DNA from: Desulfobulbus sp.
GTDB taxonomy: Bacteria > Desulfobacterota > Desulfobulbia > Desulfobulbales > Desulfobulbaceae
Direction: 5' to 3'
Assembly (NCBI GenBank): GCA_031280615.1
Contig: JAITGO010000021.1
Location: 92,668-156,667 of the forward strand
DNA: 64,000 nt
Shown: piece by piece, positions 36,513 to 45,471 of the stretch
How the letters are laid out: every line of letters starts with the position of its first letter
How positions within the stretch are numbered: the first letter of the stretch is position 1
Made by a program: the position numbers and the translations under genes
Notes under the pieces: model-generated
Database searches by the model: none
Seen by the model: only the letters and a program-made list of their open reading frames with translations
What the model was told of the DNA's origin: nothing

Positions 36513-37145
36513 TCATTGGGCCAATGCCCCGCGCTGCCGCTCTTGCTCGAGAATCCATTGCACCGCCGAGGCGAGATCCTCGGCCACGTGGGCGGGTTGC
36601 ACCGCCTGGTTCGGACCGATGTAACACAGATCGCCCCGTCCGTAGCCGGTCAGCACCAGCAAAGAGGTTGCCCCAGCCGCGGAGCCGCAACGCAAATCCG
36701 ACCAGCGGTCGCCAACCATGTAGGAACGGGCGAGATCGAGCCCCATATCGCGGGCCGCCTGTTCGAGCAACCCAGTCCTGGGCTTGCGGCAGGAACAGGC
36801 CAGCCGATAGCGCTCTTCCTTGGCTTCGGGGTGGTGCGGGCACACATACAAGCCATCGATCCGGGCGCCGTCCAAGGCGAGGAGCCGAACCATCTCGGCG
36901 TGGACCGCGTCGAGCAGGGCGGCGGGAAAATAGCCACGGGCCAGCCCGGATTGGTTGGTCACCACCACCACCGGCAGGCCGTGCCGGTTGAGGAGCCGGA
37001 TGGCCTCGCCAACCTTGGGCAGCAGGTGAAAGCGGCTTAAGTGATTGATGTAGCCCATCTGCTCGTTGATGGTGCCGTCCCGGTCGAGAAAAACCGCGGG
37101 CCTCAGCGGGGCACGTTCGTTTTGTTCCTGGCCGTGACCGCTCAT
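36513..37145 (-). CDS. gmhB: D-glycero-D-manno-heptose 1,7-bisphosphate 7-phosphatase
   Basis: A 210-residue HAD-type phosphatase of the GmhB family, acting in ADP-heptose synthesis for LPS core. The nucleophile motif is [11 protein letters not shown], followed by [13 protein letters not shown]. The zinc-site insert is CPHHPE … CSCRKPRTG, and the MVGDRWSDL motif supplies the metal-binding aspartates. The ATG at 37145 overlaps the stop of the heptosyltransferase gene (ATGA), so it is translationally coupled with it. The longer frame to 37232 is rejected. Confidence 0.92.
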   Translation of the reverse strand: MSGHGQEQNERAPLRPAVFLDRDGTINEQMGYINHLSRFHLLPKVGEAIRLLNRHGLPVVVVTNQSGLARGYFPAALLDAVHAEMVRLLALDGARIDGLYVCPHHPEAKEERYRLACSCRKPRTGLLEQAARDMGLDLARSYMVGDRWSDLRCGSAAGATSLLVLTGYGRGDLCYIGPNQAVQPAHVAEDLASAVQWILEQERQRGALAQ

Positions 37146-38209
37146 CGCGTCTCCTTGAGGATGCGCAGGACGGCCTGGCCGACCTCGTCGCTGTCGATCA
37201 GTTTCATGCAGCGAAAATGCTTTTCCGGGCAATGGCTTTTTTTACAGGGGCTGCAGGGTAGTGGCTTGCGGATGATCACCGCGTTATCCGAAAAAGGACC
37301 GGTGGCGACATGGTCGGTGGAACCGAAAATGGCCACCAGTGGCGTGTGCAGGGCGGCGGCCACGTGCATCAAACCGGAATCGTTGGTGACAAAGACATCG
37401 CATTCCCCGATCAGGGCCATGGCTTCGATCAGACTGGTGGCACCGGTCAAGTCGATCATCCGCGAGGCCGCCTCGGGCCCGGCAAAATTTTTGACGGCCA
37501 CGGCGGTATCGCGGTCGGCCATGCTGCCGAAAAGCAGGATGCGGCAGTCGGTGTGGCGACACAGGATGCGGGCCAGTTCGGCGAATTTGTCCGTGGGCCA
37601 GCGCTTGGCCGGGCCAAAGGCGGCACCGGGGTTGAACCCGATCACCGGCGCGCCGGCCGGATGGAAGCCGGTCAATTCACCGAGCCGGCGCTTGGCCGCA
37701 TCGACCTGGTCGCCGGGAATGAACAGCTCCAACTCGTTGACTGCGGTTTTCAGCCCCAGCCCCCGCATGATCCGCTGGTAATAATTGACCTCATGTTTTT
37801 TGTTCAACTCATTGATTTTTTGAACCCCATGGGTCAGCAGCAAGCCCCGGCCATCGGTGGTGTAGCCGCCCCGCACCGGAATGCCGGCCAGCACCGCGAG
37901 CAAAGCCGCCTCAAAGGCGTTCTGCAGCAGGATGGCGCAGTCGAATCGCTCCTGCCGCAGTTCGCCGGCCAGCCGCCACATCCCGGCCAGCCCCTTGTGG
38001 CGACCTTTTTTCTCATACATGATCAGTCGGTCCACCCGGGGGCTGTAGCGGAACACATCGCTCACCCAGGGGTGCACCAGCATCACGATTTCACTCTCCG
38101 GAAAACTCTCCCGGATGGTGCGGACCGCCGGCGTGGTCATGACCGCATCGCCAATCCAATTGGTCGATCGGACCAGAATTTTCTGTGGATGCTGCGGCCA
38201 GGGTTTCAC
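37142..38209 (-). CDS. waaF: ADP-heptose:LPS heptosyltransferase (type II)
   Basis: A 355-residue GT9-family glycosyltransferase that adds heptose to the LPS inner core at the cytoplasmic face. It begins with [20 protein letters not shown], the typical N-terminus. Acceptor and donor landmarks include [32 protein letters not shown] and [14 protein letters not shown], which places the conserved DSG. The start is a GTG overlapping the YcaO gene's stop (GTGA), with GAGGAAGGA upstream. gmhB follows with the same overlap, giving a heptose unit. Confidence 0.92.
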   Translation of the reverse strand: MKPWPQHPQKILVRSTNWIGDAVMTTPAVRTIRESFPESEIVMLVHPWVSDVFRYSPRVDRLIMYEKKGRHKGLAGMWRLAGELRQERFDCAILLQNAFEAALLAVLAGIPVRGGYTTDGRGLLLTHGVQKINELNKKHEVNYYQRIMRGLGLKTAVNELELFIPGDQVDAAKRRLGELTGFHPAGAPVIGFNPGAAFGPAKRWPTDKFAELARILCRHTDCRILLFGSMADRDTAVAVKNFAGPEAASRMIDLTGATSLIEAMALIGECDVFVTNDSGLMHVAAALHTPLVAIFGSTDHVATGPFSDNAVIIRKPLPCSPCKKSHCPEKHFRCMKLIDSDEVGQAVLRILKETR

Positions 38210-39978
38210 GGCATCCTTCCTCCGGCATCCGTTCCCTTTTCGGCCAACAGCCCGGCCAGCCGCTCGACCGCAAAGCCGATGGCCGCATCCTGGGACAGGG
38301 CGATTTCATAGTTGGCGATGGCCGCTTCCCGTTCGCCCAGCCGTTCCAGATTAAGCGCCAGGTTGGCATAGTCGATGGCCGAGACCGGGTTGAGTTCCAC
38401 TGCCCGGCGGAAATGCCCGACAGCCTCGTCGTGGCGGCCGATCTTGTAGCAACAGACTCCCAGGGTGTTGTAGATGTCCGGCCGCTCCTCGTCGTAGTCC
38501 AACCCCTGGGTGAGCACCATGATCGCCTCTTCGTACCGGGCCAGGTCGCGCAAACACGACCCTTGATAGGAACACAGGTAGGGCAGGTCTTCCGTTGCCG
38601 GTTGCAGGGTGAGGGCCTGGCCGAAGCAGGCCAAGGCCTCGTCGGCCCTCCCCTGTTCGTAGAGATGGCGGCCTCGATAGAAGTGGAGGTAATAGGCACC
38701 GGGAAGCACCTGCTGCATGTCGGCCAGCTTGGCGTCCAGCGCCTCGCCCGCCAGCAGGTCGGCCGCCAGTTTGGCGGCGAACAGGGCGGCGTTACCGCCC
38801 ATGGCCCGCTCGCGGAAATGAGCGCCCGGAATGATGGTGTAAACCGCCGGAATGCCCAGTTCAGGATGGGTGGTGTCAACCACCAACACGTCCATTTCTT
38901 GCCGTTTGAGCGCGGCCACGCAGTTGTTCACCTCCTGGAAGATGTCCGCGGCTTGCAGGTCGGCCATCTGATCCAGGCGGACGGTGCGGCCGCTGTGAAC
39001 CACGTAGTCGACCTCGTCCAGGTTGAGCGGTTTGGGCAGGCCGCTGGCCACATAGTTGGAGCCGCTGTTGAAATCGCCGGCCAGCTGCGCCACCTCGGTA
39101 AGGGCGCGGATCAGGGCCTTGGTGGCATCGGGGGTGGTGCCGGCGGTGTAGACGATCTCGCTCGATTGGGGAAAGGTGGACGGGTCCCAGGCCAGGGCAC
39201 CGACGGTGGGGATGCCGGTATCGAGCGAAAAATCGCGAAGATGAACCTCGATGCCATTGCGATTGAACTTGGCCAGCAACGCCTTGGCCACCGGATCGGC
39301 GATCGAGGTGGGATCGATGGCCGGAGTGGCGATCCGATCGCGGGTGATCAAGGCACAAACATGGCGTTCCACCACCTCGCTGATGCCCTGGAGCACCGCC
39401 TCTTCATAGGTGTTGCCCGCGGACGGCCCGTTGAACTCGTTGATGGCGTAAAACCAGGAGAACGGCACCAAAAGCGGTGTTTGGTCACCGAGGCGCAGCG
39501 CCCAGGTCCAGCGCATCGGCAGACCGGCCAGCAATTGCCGCAGCAACGCAGGCGGCAGGGCGGTGTCATGGACCGATTGCAGCAGGGCCTCGATCGGCAA
39601 AACCGGGTATCCCGAGGCTTCCATGGCGGCGTAGTCGCCGTAGAGGAAATTGTCTTCATCGCGGAGAAAGCTAAAGAAACTGAACCGTTCCCCCAGCTCC
39701 ATGCAGGCGCTGGCCCGCGACTGCTCCGGGGTCGACCCCTTGCCCATCTGCTTTTTGTTGCCGATGGTCCGCAGCGCATCCTCGCCGCACATCGAAAAAT
39801 AAACCGGGATGTCGAGACGGCCGTTATCGATGCGGCGGATTTCCTTGAGCACGTCCAGACGGGTGGCGCGCAGCCGCTCCTGGAAACGGGCCACGGTTTC
39901 CTCGGGCGTGCAGGCCTTATCCTGGTCGTAGGTGTAGTGTTTCGGGCATGGCCCCAACGTGACGATTTTTTTCTTCAT
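38206..39978 (-). CDS. YcaO-domain protein with C-terminal TPR repeats
   Basis: 590 residues from the ATG at 39978 (ACAGGAATT just upstream); the frame extends to 40125. The YcaO domain occupies the first two thirds. It shows ATP-site stretches GKGSTPEQSRASACMELGER (about residue 79) and AVLQGISEVVERH (about 200), plus ALTEVAQLAGDF. From about residue 430 there are tandem TPR units (for example DIYNTLGVCCYKIGRHDEAV). YcaO enzymes phosphorylate peptide or thioamide backbones. The E. coli YcaO, linked to ribosomal protein S12 methylthiolation by RimO, also has a C-terminal helical extension. There is no TfuA, precursor peptide or rimO nearby; instead the gene overlaps waaF. Confidence 0.85.
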   Translation of the reverse strand: MKKKIVTLGPCPKHYTYDQDKACTPEETVARFQERLRATRLDVLKEIRRIDNGRLDIPVYFSMCGEDALRTIGNKKQMGKGSTPEQSRASACMELGERFSFFSFLRDEDNFLYGDYAAMEASGYPVLPIEALLQSVHDTALPPALLRQLLAGLPMRWTWALRLGDQTPLLVPFSWFYAINEFNGPSAGNTYEEAVLQGISEVVERHVCALITRDRIATPAIDPTSIADPVAKALLAKFNRNGIEVHLRDFSLDTGIPTVGALAWDPSTFPQSSEIVYTAGTTPDATKALIRALTEVAQLAGDFNSGSNYVASGLPKPLNLDEVDYVVHSGRTVRLDQMADLQAADIFQEVNNCVAALKRQEMDVLVVDTTHPELGIPAVYTIIPGAHFRERAMGGNAALFAAKLAADLLAGEALDAKLADMQQVLPGAYYLHFYRGRHLYEQGRADEALACFGQALTLQPATEDLPYLCSYQGSCLRDLARYEEAIMVLTQGLDYDEERPDIYNTLGVCCYKIGRHDEAVGHFRRAVELNPVSAIDYANLALNLERLGEREAAIANYEIALSQDAAIGFAVERLAGLLAEKGTDAGGRMP

Positions 39979-40031
39979 AATTCCTGTTCCATGCCGGTCG
40001 AACGCCGGGAAAATTCTTGTTCCGCCTTCTG

Positions 40032-40601
40032 CTACCGCATGTCCTCCCCCGGCGTATCCTTCTCCGGAGGACATGCGCCACATCGTGTCCATTGCGCGGC
40101 TAGTCGCTCCAGTCGCTGTTGCCATGAGCTCCCCCGCGGCACGAGATGTAGGCGTCTTGCCGCAGGCGGCTGGTGCTCGATCAGGATCTCCAGCCGCTCT
40201 TCAGGGACAAGCCCGCCCAGCCGGTCCGGCCACTCGACCACGCAGACGGCCGAACGATCGAAAAAATCGGGCAATCCGGCCGCCTCGACATCCTCTTCAT
40301 CATCAAGCCGGTACAGATCCATGTGCACCATCGGCAGGCGCCCAACATATTCATGCACCAGGGCAAAGGACGGGCTGGACACGTATTGGTCGTCGCCGAC
40401 CCCCAGGGCCTTGGCGAGCGCCTGGGTCAAGGTGGTCTTGCCCGCCCCCAGTCCCCCGGACAGCAGAAGCACGTCGCCGGCAACCAGCACCTCGGCGAGG
40501 GCGGCGGCCAGGGGGAGCAAATCCTCGGCGCAGGCGCAGGTCACCACCAACGTTTTGGTTGAATCCTGCACGTGTCGATGCGGTCTGTCGTTTTGGAGCA
40601 T
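40032..40601 (-). CDS. tsaE: tRNA threonylcarbamoyladenosine biosynthesis ATPase TsaE
   Basis: A 189-residue P-loop protein required with TsaB and TsaD for t6A modification of tRNAs decoding ANN codons. The Walker A motif GGLGAGKTTL lies at about residues 49-58, then SSPSFALVHEY, HMDLYRL and VVEWPDRL, all family signatures. The C-terminal part after the core is longer than usual and basic. The N-terminal start is the first ATG and has a weak binding site. It sits 53 bases before the YcaO-TPR gene. Confidence 0.93.
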   Translation of the reverse strand: MLQNDRPHRHVQDSTKTLVVTCACAEDLLPLAAALAEVLVAGDVLLLSGGLGAGKTTLTQALAKALGVGDDQYVSSPSFALVHEYVGRLPMVHMDLYRLDDEEDVEAAGLPDFFDRSAVCVVEWPDRLGGLVPEERLEILIEHQPPAARRLHLVPRGSSWQQRLERLAAQWTRCGACPPEKDTPGEDMR

Positions 40602-40745
40602 CTCGATGGTTCTAGCCGCTGTTGCCTCCGCAAACGCCCCGCCTAACTCTCCCGGGCCGCGCTTTTCGACGCTGAAGAGGCCGGCAGCTTGGGCAACGCC
40701 CTTGCCGCATCAGTGATATCTCGGGAACAGGCCGGATCGCAACGG

Positions 40746-41213
40746 TTATTTGTGATATTTTTGCCCGGCCTTGATGGTGCAGGCCCGATACAACTGTTCC
40801 AGCAGGATCAGCCGGGTCATTTCGTGGGTGAAGGTCAAACGGGAAAGGGACATGACCACATTCGCCCTGGCCAGCACCGAACGGTGCAATCCCAGATGGC
40901 CGCCGATCAGAAAACAGACGGTACCAATGCCCCGCTCTTCCCACTGGGTCAACAATCCGGCCAGTTCATGGGAATCGGGAGACATGCCGCCGGGATCGAG
41001 CGCCACGCACAGGCCGGCGGCGGCGGCCTGCTCCAACAGGGGCGCCGCTTCGGCGGCCTTGATCGCTTCGTCCGGCTCCCGGCGCCCATGTCGCTCTCTG
41101 AGCACCGGCAGGGCCACCGGGACAAAGTGGCTGAGCCGGTTGGCATAATCGCGGATGCCGGCATTGAGGTACGGCTCCCTGGTTTTACCGACCAGGGGGA
41201 TAAGAAACCTCAT
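40746..41213 (-). CDS. rlmH: 23S rRNA (pseudouridine1915-N3)-methyltransferase RlmH
   Basis: A 155-residue SPOUT-family methyltransferase acting on helix 69 of 23S rRNA. The knot region carries CVALDPGG, then the SAM-site FLIGGHLGL, the LSRLTFTHEMTRLILLEQLY stretch and the typical C-terminal YHK. The ATG at 41213 overlaps the stop of the cysteine-cluster gene (ATGA); an extension to 41306 is rejected. Length is normal for the family. Confidence 0.95.
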   Translation of the reverse strand: MRFLIPLVGKTREPYLNAGIRDYANRLSHFVPVALPVLRERHGRREPDEAIKAAEAAPLLEQAAAAGLCVALDPGGMSPDSHELAGLLTQWEERGIGTVCFLIGGHLGLHRSVLARANVVMSLSRLTFTHEMTRLILLEQLYRACTIKAGQKYHK

Positions 41214-41644
41214 GCCGCAAACTTGCCGGCGTCGCCCTGAGCAAGCAAGGCACGAAATATCCGGCAAAACTCCTCGTATTCCATTTCCTGCGCGAATCCG
41301 GGGCAAGAGGTGGTGATTGTCAGGAAATTAGCCTCCTCGGCCAGCATGCTCGGATGGAGCGGCCACTGCCGGCATCGCCAGGGACGGCCTTCATGGACCG
41401 TGCACCCCTGATCCGGGTGATAGAAAATACAGTGTCCGTCACGGATTTGCATCTGCACCACCGAGCCGGTGATCCGCCAATACTTCGCGGCGACCTCCTC
41501 GCGGCTCATGTGCAGCGCCGCGACCATTCGGTCCTGGTCGTGCCGGTCGAGTGACACCGTGGTCTCGCCTTGGCAGCAAAAACCGCAGCGGGCGCAGGCG
41601 AAAATATCGCTTACCTGATATGGTGGTCGGGATTCGTCGTTCAT
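41210..41644 (-). CDS. YkgJ-family cysteine-cluster protein
   Basis: 144 residues from the ATG at 41644, directly after a terminator T-run. It has the YkgJ/UPF0153-type Cys pattern CARCGFCC near the N-terminus, then CIFYHPDQGCTVHEGRPWRC and a late Cys in SCPGF. This is consistent with a zinc or Fe-S binding site. An earlier in-frame ATG (41686) would run through the hairpin of the upstream gene's terminator and is considered unlikely, although neither start has a good binding site. The biochemical role of this family is unknown. It is coupled to rlmH by an ATGA overlap. Confidence 0.87.
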   Translation of the reverse strand: MNDESRPPYQVSDIFACARCGFCCQGETTVSLDRHDQDRMVAALHMSREEVAAKYWRITGSVVQMQIRDGHCIFYHPDQGCTVHEGRPWRCRQWPLHPSMLAEEANFLTITTSCPGFAQEMEYEEFCRIFRALLAQGDAGKFAA

Positions 41645-41647
41645 GGC

Positions 41648-41678
41648 AAAAAAAAATCGCCGGTCCACAGGGGCCGGC
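41648..41678 (-). terminator. Intrinsic terminator after algH
   Basis: Read on the minus strand, GGGCCGGC (41671-41678, complement) pairs with 41659-41666 allowing one G-U pair around a 4-base loop. Nine T follow (41648-41656). Confidence 0.8.
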
Positions 41679-41716
41679 GCGAGCATTGTTAAGTGGGACC
41701 GAAGGGACGCGGCCGT

Positions 41717-42268
41717 TTACGCATAGCCAATGACATCACCGAACGCAGCGATGTCGATACCGTATACCTTGGCTGATTTTCGCCATTTTTCCCCATCCGG
41801 CGTGTGAAAAAGGATATCGATGTCGCCGGGAACGGTCAACCAGCCGTTATCCATCAATTCGCCTTCCAACTGGCCGGCGCCCCAGCCGGCATATCCCAGC
41901 ATGAAGAGAAAATGCTGCGGTCCCTGCCCGAGGGAAATATCCTCGAGCAGGCGGGAATCCCGGCTCAAATAGATGCCGGGCTTCACTTCGACGGCATACC
42001 GGTCCGGGGTTTCGGTGGCATAGAGAATAAATCCGGCATCGACATCCACCGGTCCGCCGATGTACACGGGAGGCAGGGAACCTTCGGGAATGTTCAGGTT
42101 GGAACCGTGGAGGACATCGAACAAGGTGATTTCCGGGTTGGGATTGTTGATCACCAGGCCCATGGCACCCTCTTCATTGTGCGCACAGATATATATCACC
42201 TGTTCCTGAAACCGGGGATCAGGCATCTGTGGCGTGGAAATGAGAAAGTTACCCGTCAAACTCTCCAT
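41717..42268 (-). CDS. AlgH/YqgE family protein (UPF0301)
   Basis: A 183-residue protein of the AlgH/YqgE family. It opens with LTGNFLISTPQMPDPRFQEQ, carries GAMGLVINNP and VYIGGPVD, and ends with a FLGYAGW-like segment (FMLGYAGWGAGQLEGEL), all strongly conserved. Its function is not established; the Pseudomonas member influences alginate regulation. It is preceded by a good promoter and followed by an intrinsic terminator, so it is probably monocistronic with some read-through. Confidence 0.92.
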   Translation of the reverse strand: MESLTGNFLISTPQMPDPRFQEQVIYICAHNEEGAMGLVINNPNPEITLFDVLHGSNLNIPEGSLPPVYIGGPVDVDAGFILYATETPDRYAVEVKPGIYLSRDSRLLEDISLGQGPQHFLFMLGYAGWGAGQLEGELMDNGWLTVPGDIDILFHTPDGEKWRKSAKVYGIDIAAFGDVIGYA

Positions 42269-42297
42269 GGCTACCGTATTGTTTCCTGTTTTAGTCT

Positions 42298-42327
42298 AGT
42301 GTACCATCTTGTTTCAGCGACGGTCAA
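42298..42327 (-). promoter_or_regulatory. Sigma-70 promoter for algH/yqgE
   Basis: On the minus strand TTGACC (42322-42327) is separated by 18 bases from TACACT (42298-42303), and the ATG follows about 30 bases further on. Confidence 0.6.
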
Positions 42328-42446
42328 GACTCGCGCCCGGCGCGCCGGCGGAACTCAAACGCTGGCGCCGCTTTGTTGCCGGTTAGCTACAATGTAACAG
42401 TACAATCACCAACAAGCAACCGCTATCAAGGAAAAACAGGAGAGCT

Positions 42447-42650
42447 ATGAGCGCCCAATCACCTGTGCAGACCAAGTCGGACAAACTGAAAAAAGCGTTG
42501 ATCTGGATGGGGGAAACGCTTCGGGACCATCCGGAAAAACAGCGGCAGGCCGTGGTGCGGGAGGCGGCATTCCGTTTTGACCTGACTCCGGCCGAATGCG
42601 AATTTCTCGATCAGCATTTCAGCGCACCCGAAGCCGGCTCGCCGTCCTGA
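42447..42650 (+). CDS. Small hypothetical protein
   Basis: A 67-residue soluble protein with a good binding site (AACAGGAGAGCT). It contains a helical, basic N-terminal half (KSDKLKKALIWMGETLRDHP) and an acidic, helix-turn end (FDLTPAECEFLDQHF). I do not recognise a named family. The composition suggests a compact helical protein, perhaps a small DNA- or protein-binding factor, but nothing in the sequence proves this. It is transcribed divergently from algH and convergently with the ZraS-like kinase. Confidence 0.72.
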   Translation: MSAQSPVQTKSDKLKKALIWMGETLRDHPEKQRQAVVREAAFRFDLTPAECEFLDQHFSAPEAGSPS

Positions 42651-42672
42651 CCGACGCTGCTCCACCTTGCCA

Positions 42673-44535
42673 TCATCCTTCGTGCCGATAGGCGGGAAGC
42701 TGGATGGTCACCGTGGTTCCATGGTCGGGTTCACTCTCCAGCTCGATGGTGCCGTCGTGCTCGGCAATGATTTTCTGCGATATCGCCAGGCCAATACCGG
42801 TACCTTTTTGCTTGGTCGTGAAGTAGGGAAAGAAGACCTGCGCCATCAGATCGGGGGCGATACCGACCCCGGTATCCCGAATCCTTGCTTCCACCGACTG
42901 GCCATCAACGCCGTTGGCAAGCGTCACCGACAGGACTCCCCCCTGCTCCATGGCCTGCAAGCCGTTGAGCAGCACATTCATGATCACCTGTTGCAACCGG
43001 TCGGCATCGCCCAGCACCGGTAGCAGCTCCGCTTGCTCATCCAGAAATGTCGCCACGCCGTTTTCCGTGGCCTCCGCCTTGATCAACTCCAGGCCGCGCC
43101 GCATCAACCGAGCCAGGTCCACCCGCCCCAAATGCAAGGCCGCCGGACGGGTGAAACTGAGCATCTCGGTGATGGTTCGATTCATTCTCTCGGTTTCATG
43201 AATCAACAGATCGGCGGTATCCTGTTCCTTGCTGCCGATCGCAAATTTGTTTTTCAGCAGCAGCGCCAACCCTTTGATGGAACTCAAGGGGTTGCGCACT
43301 TCATGGGCAACCCCGCCCGCCATCCTGCCCATCGCCGCCAGGCGCTCGCTTTCCCGCATGCGCTGTTCCAGCGACCTGATTTCAGTCACATCCGAAACCA
43401 GCAAGACGTTGCCCATGTACAGCTGTTCGCTGTCGATGATGGTCAGCGGATGACAAAGCAACTCGCAGCGCCGCCCGCCGACAACCAGCCGTACCCCATA
43501 TTCCGCTGATTCCTCCTGCCGATCGTCGACCAATTCCTCCGGAGAAAAAAAAGCGGCCAGTTGCTCGGGCAGGATGCCCTGCGGCCGCCTGCCAACCGTA
43601 TTGGCCTGATCGAGACCGGTCAACCGGGTCATGGCCTTGTTCCAGGTGGTGATCCGCCCGGTGGTATCCGTGGCGATGACGCCGACCGGCAGCTTGGCAA
43701 TCAACAGCGAGGTGAAGGCCTGCATGTCTTCCAAGGTCTTCTGGGAGACCCGATATCCCTGCACCGCCAAGAGGGAAAACCAACCGCCGAACCCGACCAG
43801 CAGCATGGCAAGGGAAAGCATGAAAATCTGCATCCGCAACCGCCCGAGGGTGCGGTCAAACTCTTTCATGTCCAGGCCGACGACGACATAATACTGTTCG
43901 CCCAGGGACAGCCCTTCGGGAAAGATGCGCAACGGCGGCCGCCGATTGTCGGGATTGCGAAATTTCTGCCCCATGAATTCCCTGTGCCGCTCGAACATCG
44001 GCTGGGTGAGCATCGGCGCCATGGCGGGAAATGCCGGCGGAAAATGGCGGACCGTTGTGAAAACGCGTCCAAAATCGGGAATGTTCTCTATGCGGTAAAA
44101 CAACCGCGGATGCTCTTCGGTTTCGACTTCTTCTTTGTCGGCAACGAGATAAGGTGCGGTGGAACCGACCTGGGCATGGTCGCTGTGGGCGATGACCTTG
44201 CCCTTGGCATCGATCAAGGCGATGAAACTGAGTTCCGGATCTTCGACAAGATGGTCAATGACCCGCTGAATATGAGTGTACCACGGCTCATTGTTCCAGA
44301 AATCTTTCCTGAGATCGGTGAAGTACGATGCCCTTGATCCGGAATGGATCACCCGCATCAAGGTTGCCGCCTTCTGCAACATGGAATTGGTCATCAGCCG
44401 TTCTTCCAGGCGGAGGTTGTGAAAGGCAAAGGTGACCACAATCATGAGCAGCAAGCCGGCGGCGGCGGCAAGCAGCCACGGCGAGGAGGCCAAGGACGAT
44501 TGGGAATTGAAACGTTGCCAAAATCCTGTCTTCAT
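42673..44535 (-). CDS. ZraS-like membrane sensor histidine kinase
   Basis: 620 residues from the ATG at 44535 (AAAGAAAGGCGT upstream). Two membrane helices (about residues 20-40 and 240-262) enclose a periplasmic Cache-like sensor. A PAS domain (about 275-395) follows, with VGVIATDTTGRITTWNKAM. The H-box is GRMAGGVAHEVRNPLSSIKG near 408, and the ATPase motifs are VIMNVLLNGLQAM, DTGVGI and GTGIGLAISQKI. This layout fits ZraS/HydH kinases, which pair with sigma-54 activators. No response regulator gene is adjacent, while a ZraP-like gene with a sigma-54 promoter lies divergently 325 bases away. Confidence 0.9.
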   Translation of the reverse strand: MKTGFWQRFNSQSSLASSPWLLAAAAGLLLMIVVTFAFHNLRLEERLMTNSMLQKAATLMRVIHSGSRASYFTDLRKDFWNNEPWYTHIQRVIDHLVEDPELSFIALIDAKGKVIAHSDHAQVGSTAPYLVADKEEVETEEHPRLFYRIENIPDFGRVFTTVRHFPPAFPAMAPMLTQPMFERHREFMGQKFRNPDNRRPPLRIFPEGLSLGEQYYVVVGLDMKEFDRTLGRLRMQIFMLSLAMLLVGFGGWFSLLAVQGYRVSQKTLEDMQAFTSLLIAKLPVGVIATDTTGRITTWNKAMTRLTGLDQANTVGRRPQGILPEQLAAFFSPEELVDDRQEESAEYGVRLVVGGRRCELLCHPLTIIDSEQLYMGNVLLVSDVTEIRSLEQRMRESERLAAMGRMAGGVAHEVRNPLSSIKGLALLLKNKFAIGSKEQDTADLLIHETERMNRTITEMLSFTRPAALHLGRVDLARLMRRGLELIKAEATENGVATFLDEQAELLPVLGDADRLQQVIMNVLLNGLQAMEQGGVLSVTLANGVDGQSVEARIRDTGVGIAPDLMAQVFFPYFTTKQKGTGIGLAISQKIIAEHDGTIELESEPDHGTTVTIQLPAYRHEG

Positions 44536-44860
44536 ACGCCTTTCTTTTGCAAGGAGCGCACCAGGGATGAAAAGGCGCGACAGGCGGCTGTACTCATTTA
44601 TTTCGGCCTGCCCGGATTTTATCTGCCGGCCCTCTTGCTCTGAATACATTTTACCCACGACGGACCTCGACATCTGGATAGGATGGATACAGCCACCAGG
44701 AAAGTAACCCCGATGAATCGATGGGCGGCAAGAGACGAATCGGCATAAAAAAATCCGTTATTTCAGCAAATAAAAAATAAATGCACTATCTGGCACGATT
44801 GTCGCTAGGCAAGGGCAAATCCCGTTACCACTCAATCTCACTTCTCAGGAGTTGATGACC
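44536..44860. promoter_or_regulatory. Divergent control region between zraS-like and zraP-like genes
   Basis: No gene is seen. It contains a sigma-54 promoter at 44791-44807 (separate entry). Two direct repeats, GATGAATCG (44712-44720) and GACGAATCG (44734-44742), are spaced 22 bases apart (two helical turns). Between them and the promoter lies an A/T-rich tract (about 44746-44782) that could bind IHF. The repeats are candidate enhancer sites for a ZraR-like activator. Confidence 0.5.
44791..44807 (+). promoter_or_regulatory. Sigma-54 promoter of zraP-like gene
   Basis: TGGCACGATTGTCGCTA keeps the invariant GG and GC with exactly 10 bases between and matches the TGGCACG-N4-TTGC consensus except at one position. 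Transcription would start near 44819, about 40 bases before the coding region. Confidence 0.8.
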
Positions 44861-45325
44861 ATGGAAATGACCCCTTCCAAGAAAAAACTGATGCTGGCCG
44901 CTATTCTCACCAGTGGTTTGACCTTGGCAATCAGCCAAGCCGCTCTGGCCGAGTCGCCAAAGCACATTTCCACGGACAAACAGAACAATGCCGCTCAACA
45001 GGCTCAAATGAGCAGCGACATGCGGAAAGCGCATGATAAATTTTTAGACGATACTGTTGCAATCAGAAAAGAGTTGGCCGAAAAACGCGCGGTCATGCGA
45101 GCCTTGATGAAGGCTGGCACCCCGGACACGGCCAAGGCTTCGCAGGTGGCCGGCGAACTCTTCGAACTGCGTGAAAAACTGCGAGCCAAGGCCCGAGAAG
45201 CCGGGCTGTCTCTGCCGATGGGCCCTGGTAAAGGCATGATGGGCATGGGCGACGACGATTTCGGATGCCAGGGCATGATGGGCCACGGCATGATGGAAAG
45301 ACACTATCGGTCGTTCAACAACTGA
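44861..45325 (+). CDS. zraP: ZraP/Spy-like periplasmic zinc and envelope-stress protein
   Basis: 154 residues with a signal peptide (KLMLAAILTSGLTLAISQAALA) and a mature helical domain of the CpxP/Spy/ZraP type (residues about 50-115; RELAEKRAVMRAL-like pattern KELAEKRAVMRALMKAG). It ends in a Met/Gly/His-rich tail (MMGMGDDDFG, then CQGMMGHGMM) suited to metal binding. Of three clustered start codons, the ATG at 44861 has the best spacing to CAGGAG. In enterobacteria ZraP is a zinc-binding chaperone induced by ZraSR through sigma-54. The sigma-54 promoter and ZraS-like kinase here support the same role. Confidence 0.88.
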   Translation: MEMTPSKKKLMLAAILTSGLTLAISQAALAESPKHISTDKQNNAAQQAQMSSDMRKAHDKFLDDTVAIRKELAEKRAVMRALMKAGTPDTAKASQVAGELFELREKLRAKAREAGLSLPMGPGKGMMGMGDDDFGCQGMMGHGMMERHYRSFNN

Positions 45326-45401
45326 CTCCACGGCAAGAAAGCATAACGAGGTTCTACCCCCTCCCTCCTCCCCCTTCAGCCCTCCTCAGCTCTTCTCCCC
45401 T

Positions 45402-45440
45402 GATGCCCCGGCGGTTCTCCCTCCTTGCCGCCGGGGCATC
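45402..45440. terminator. Strong GC hairpin between convergent zraP and priA
   Basis: A perfect 13-bp inverted repeat, GATGCCCCGGCGG (45402-45414) with 45428-45440, closes a 13-base loop. There is no T-run on either side, so it may only assist termination or protect 3' ends. Confidence 0.45.
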
Positions 45441-45471
45441 CCCCCCTGCCCTTCTCCCGATCCGGCATTTT

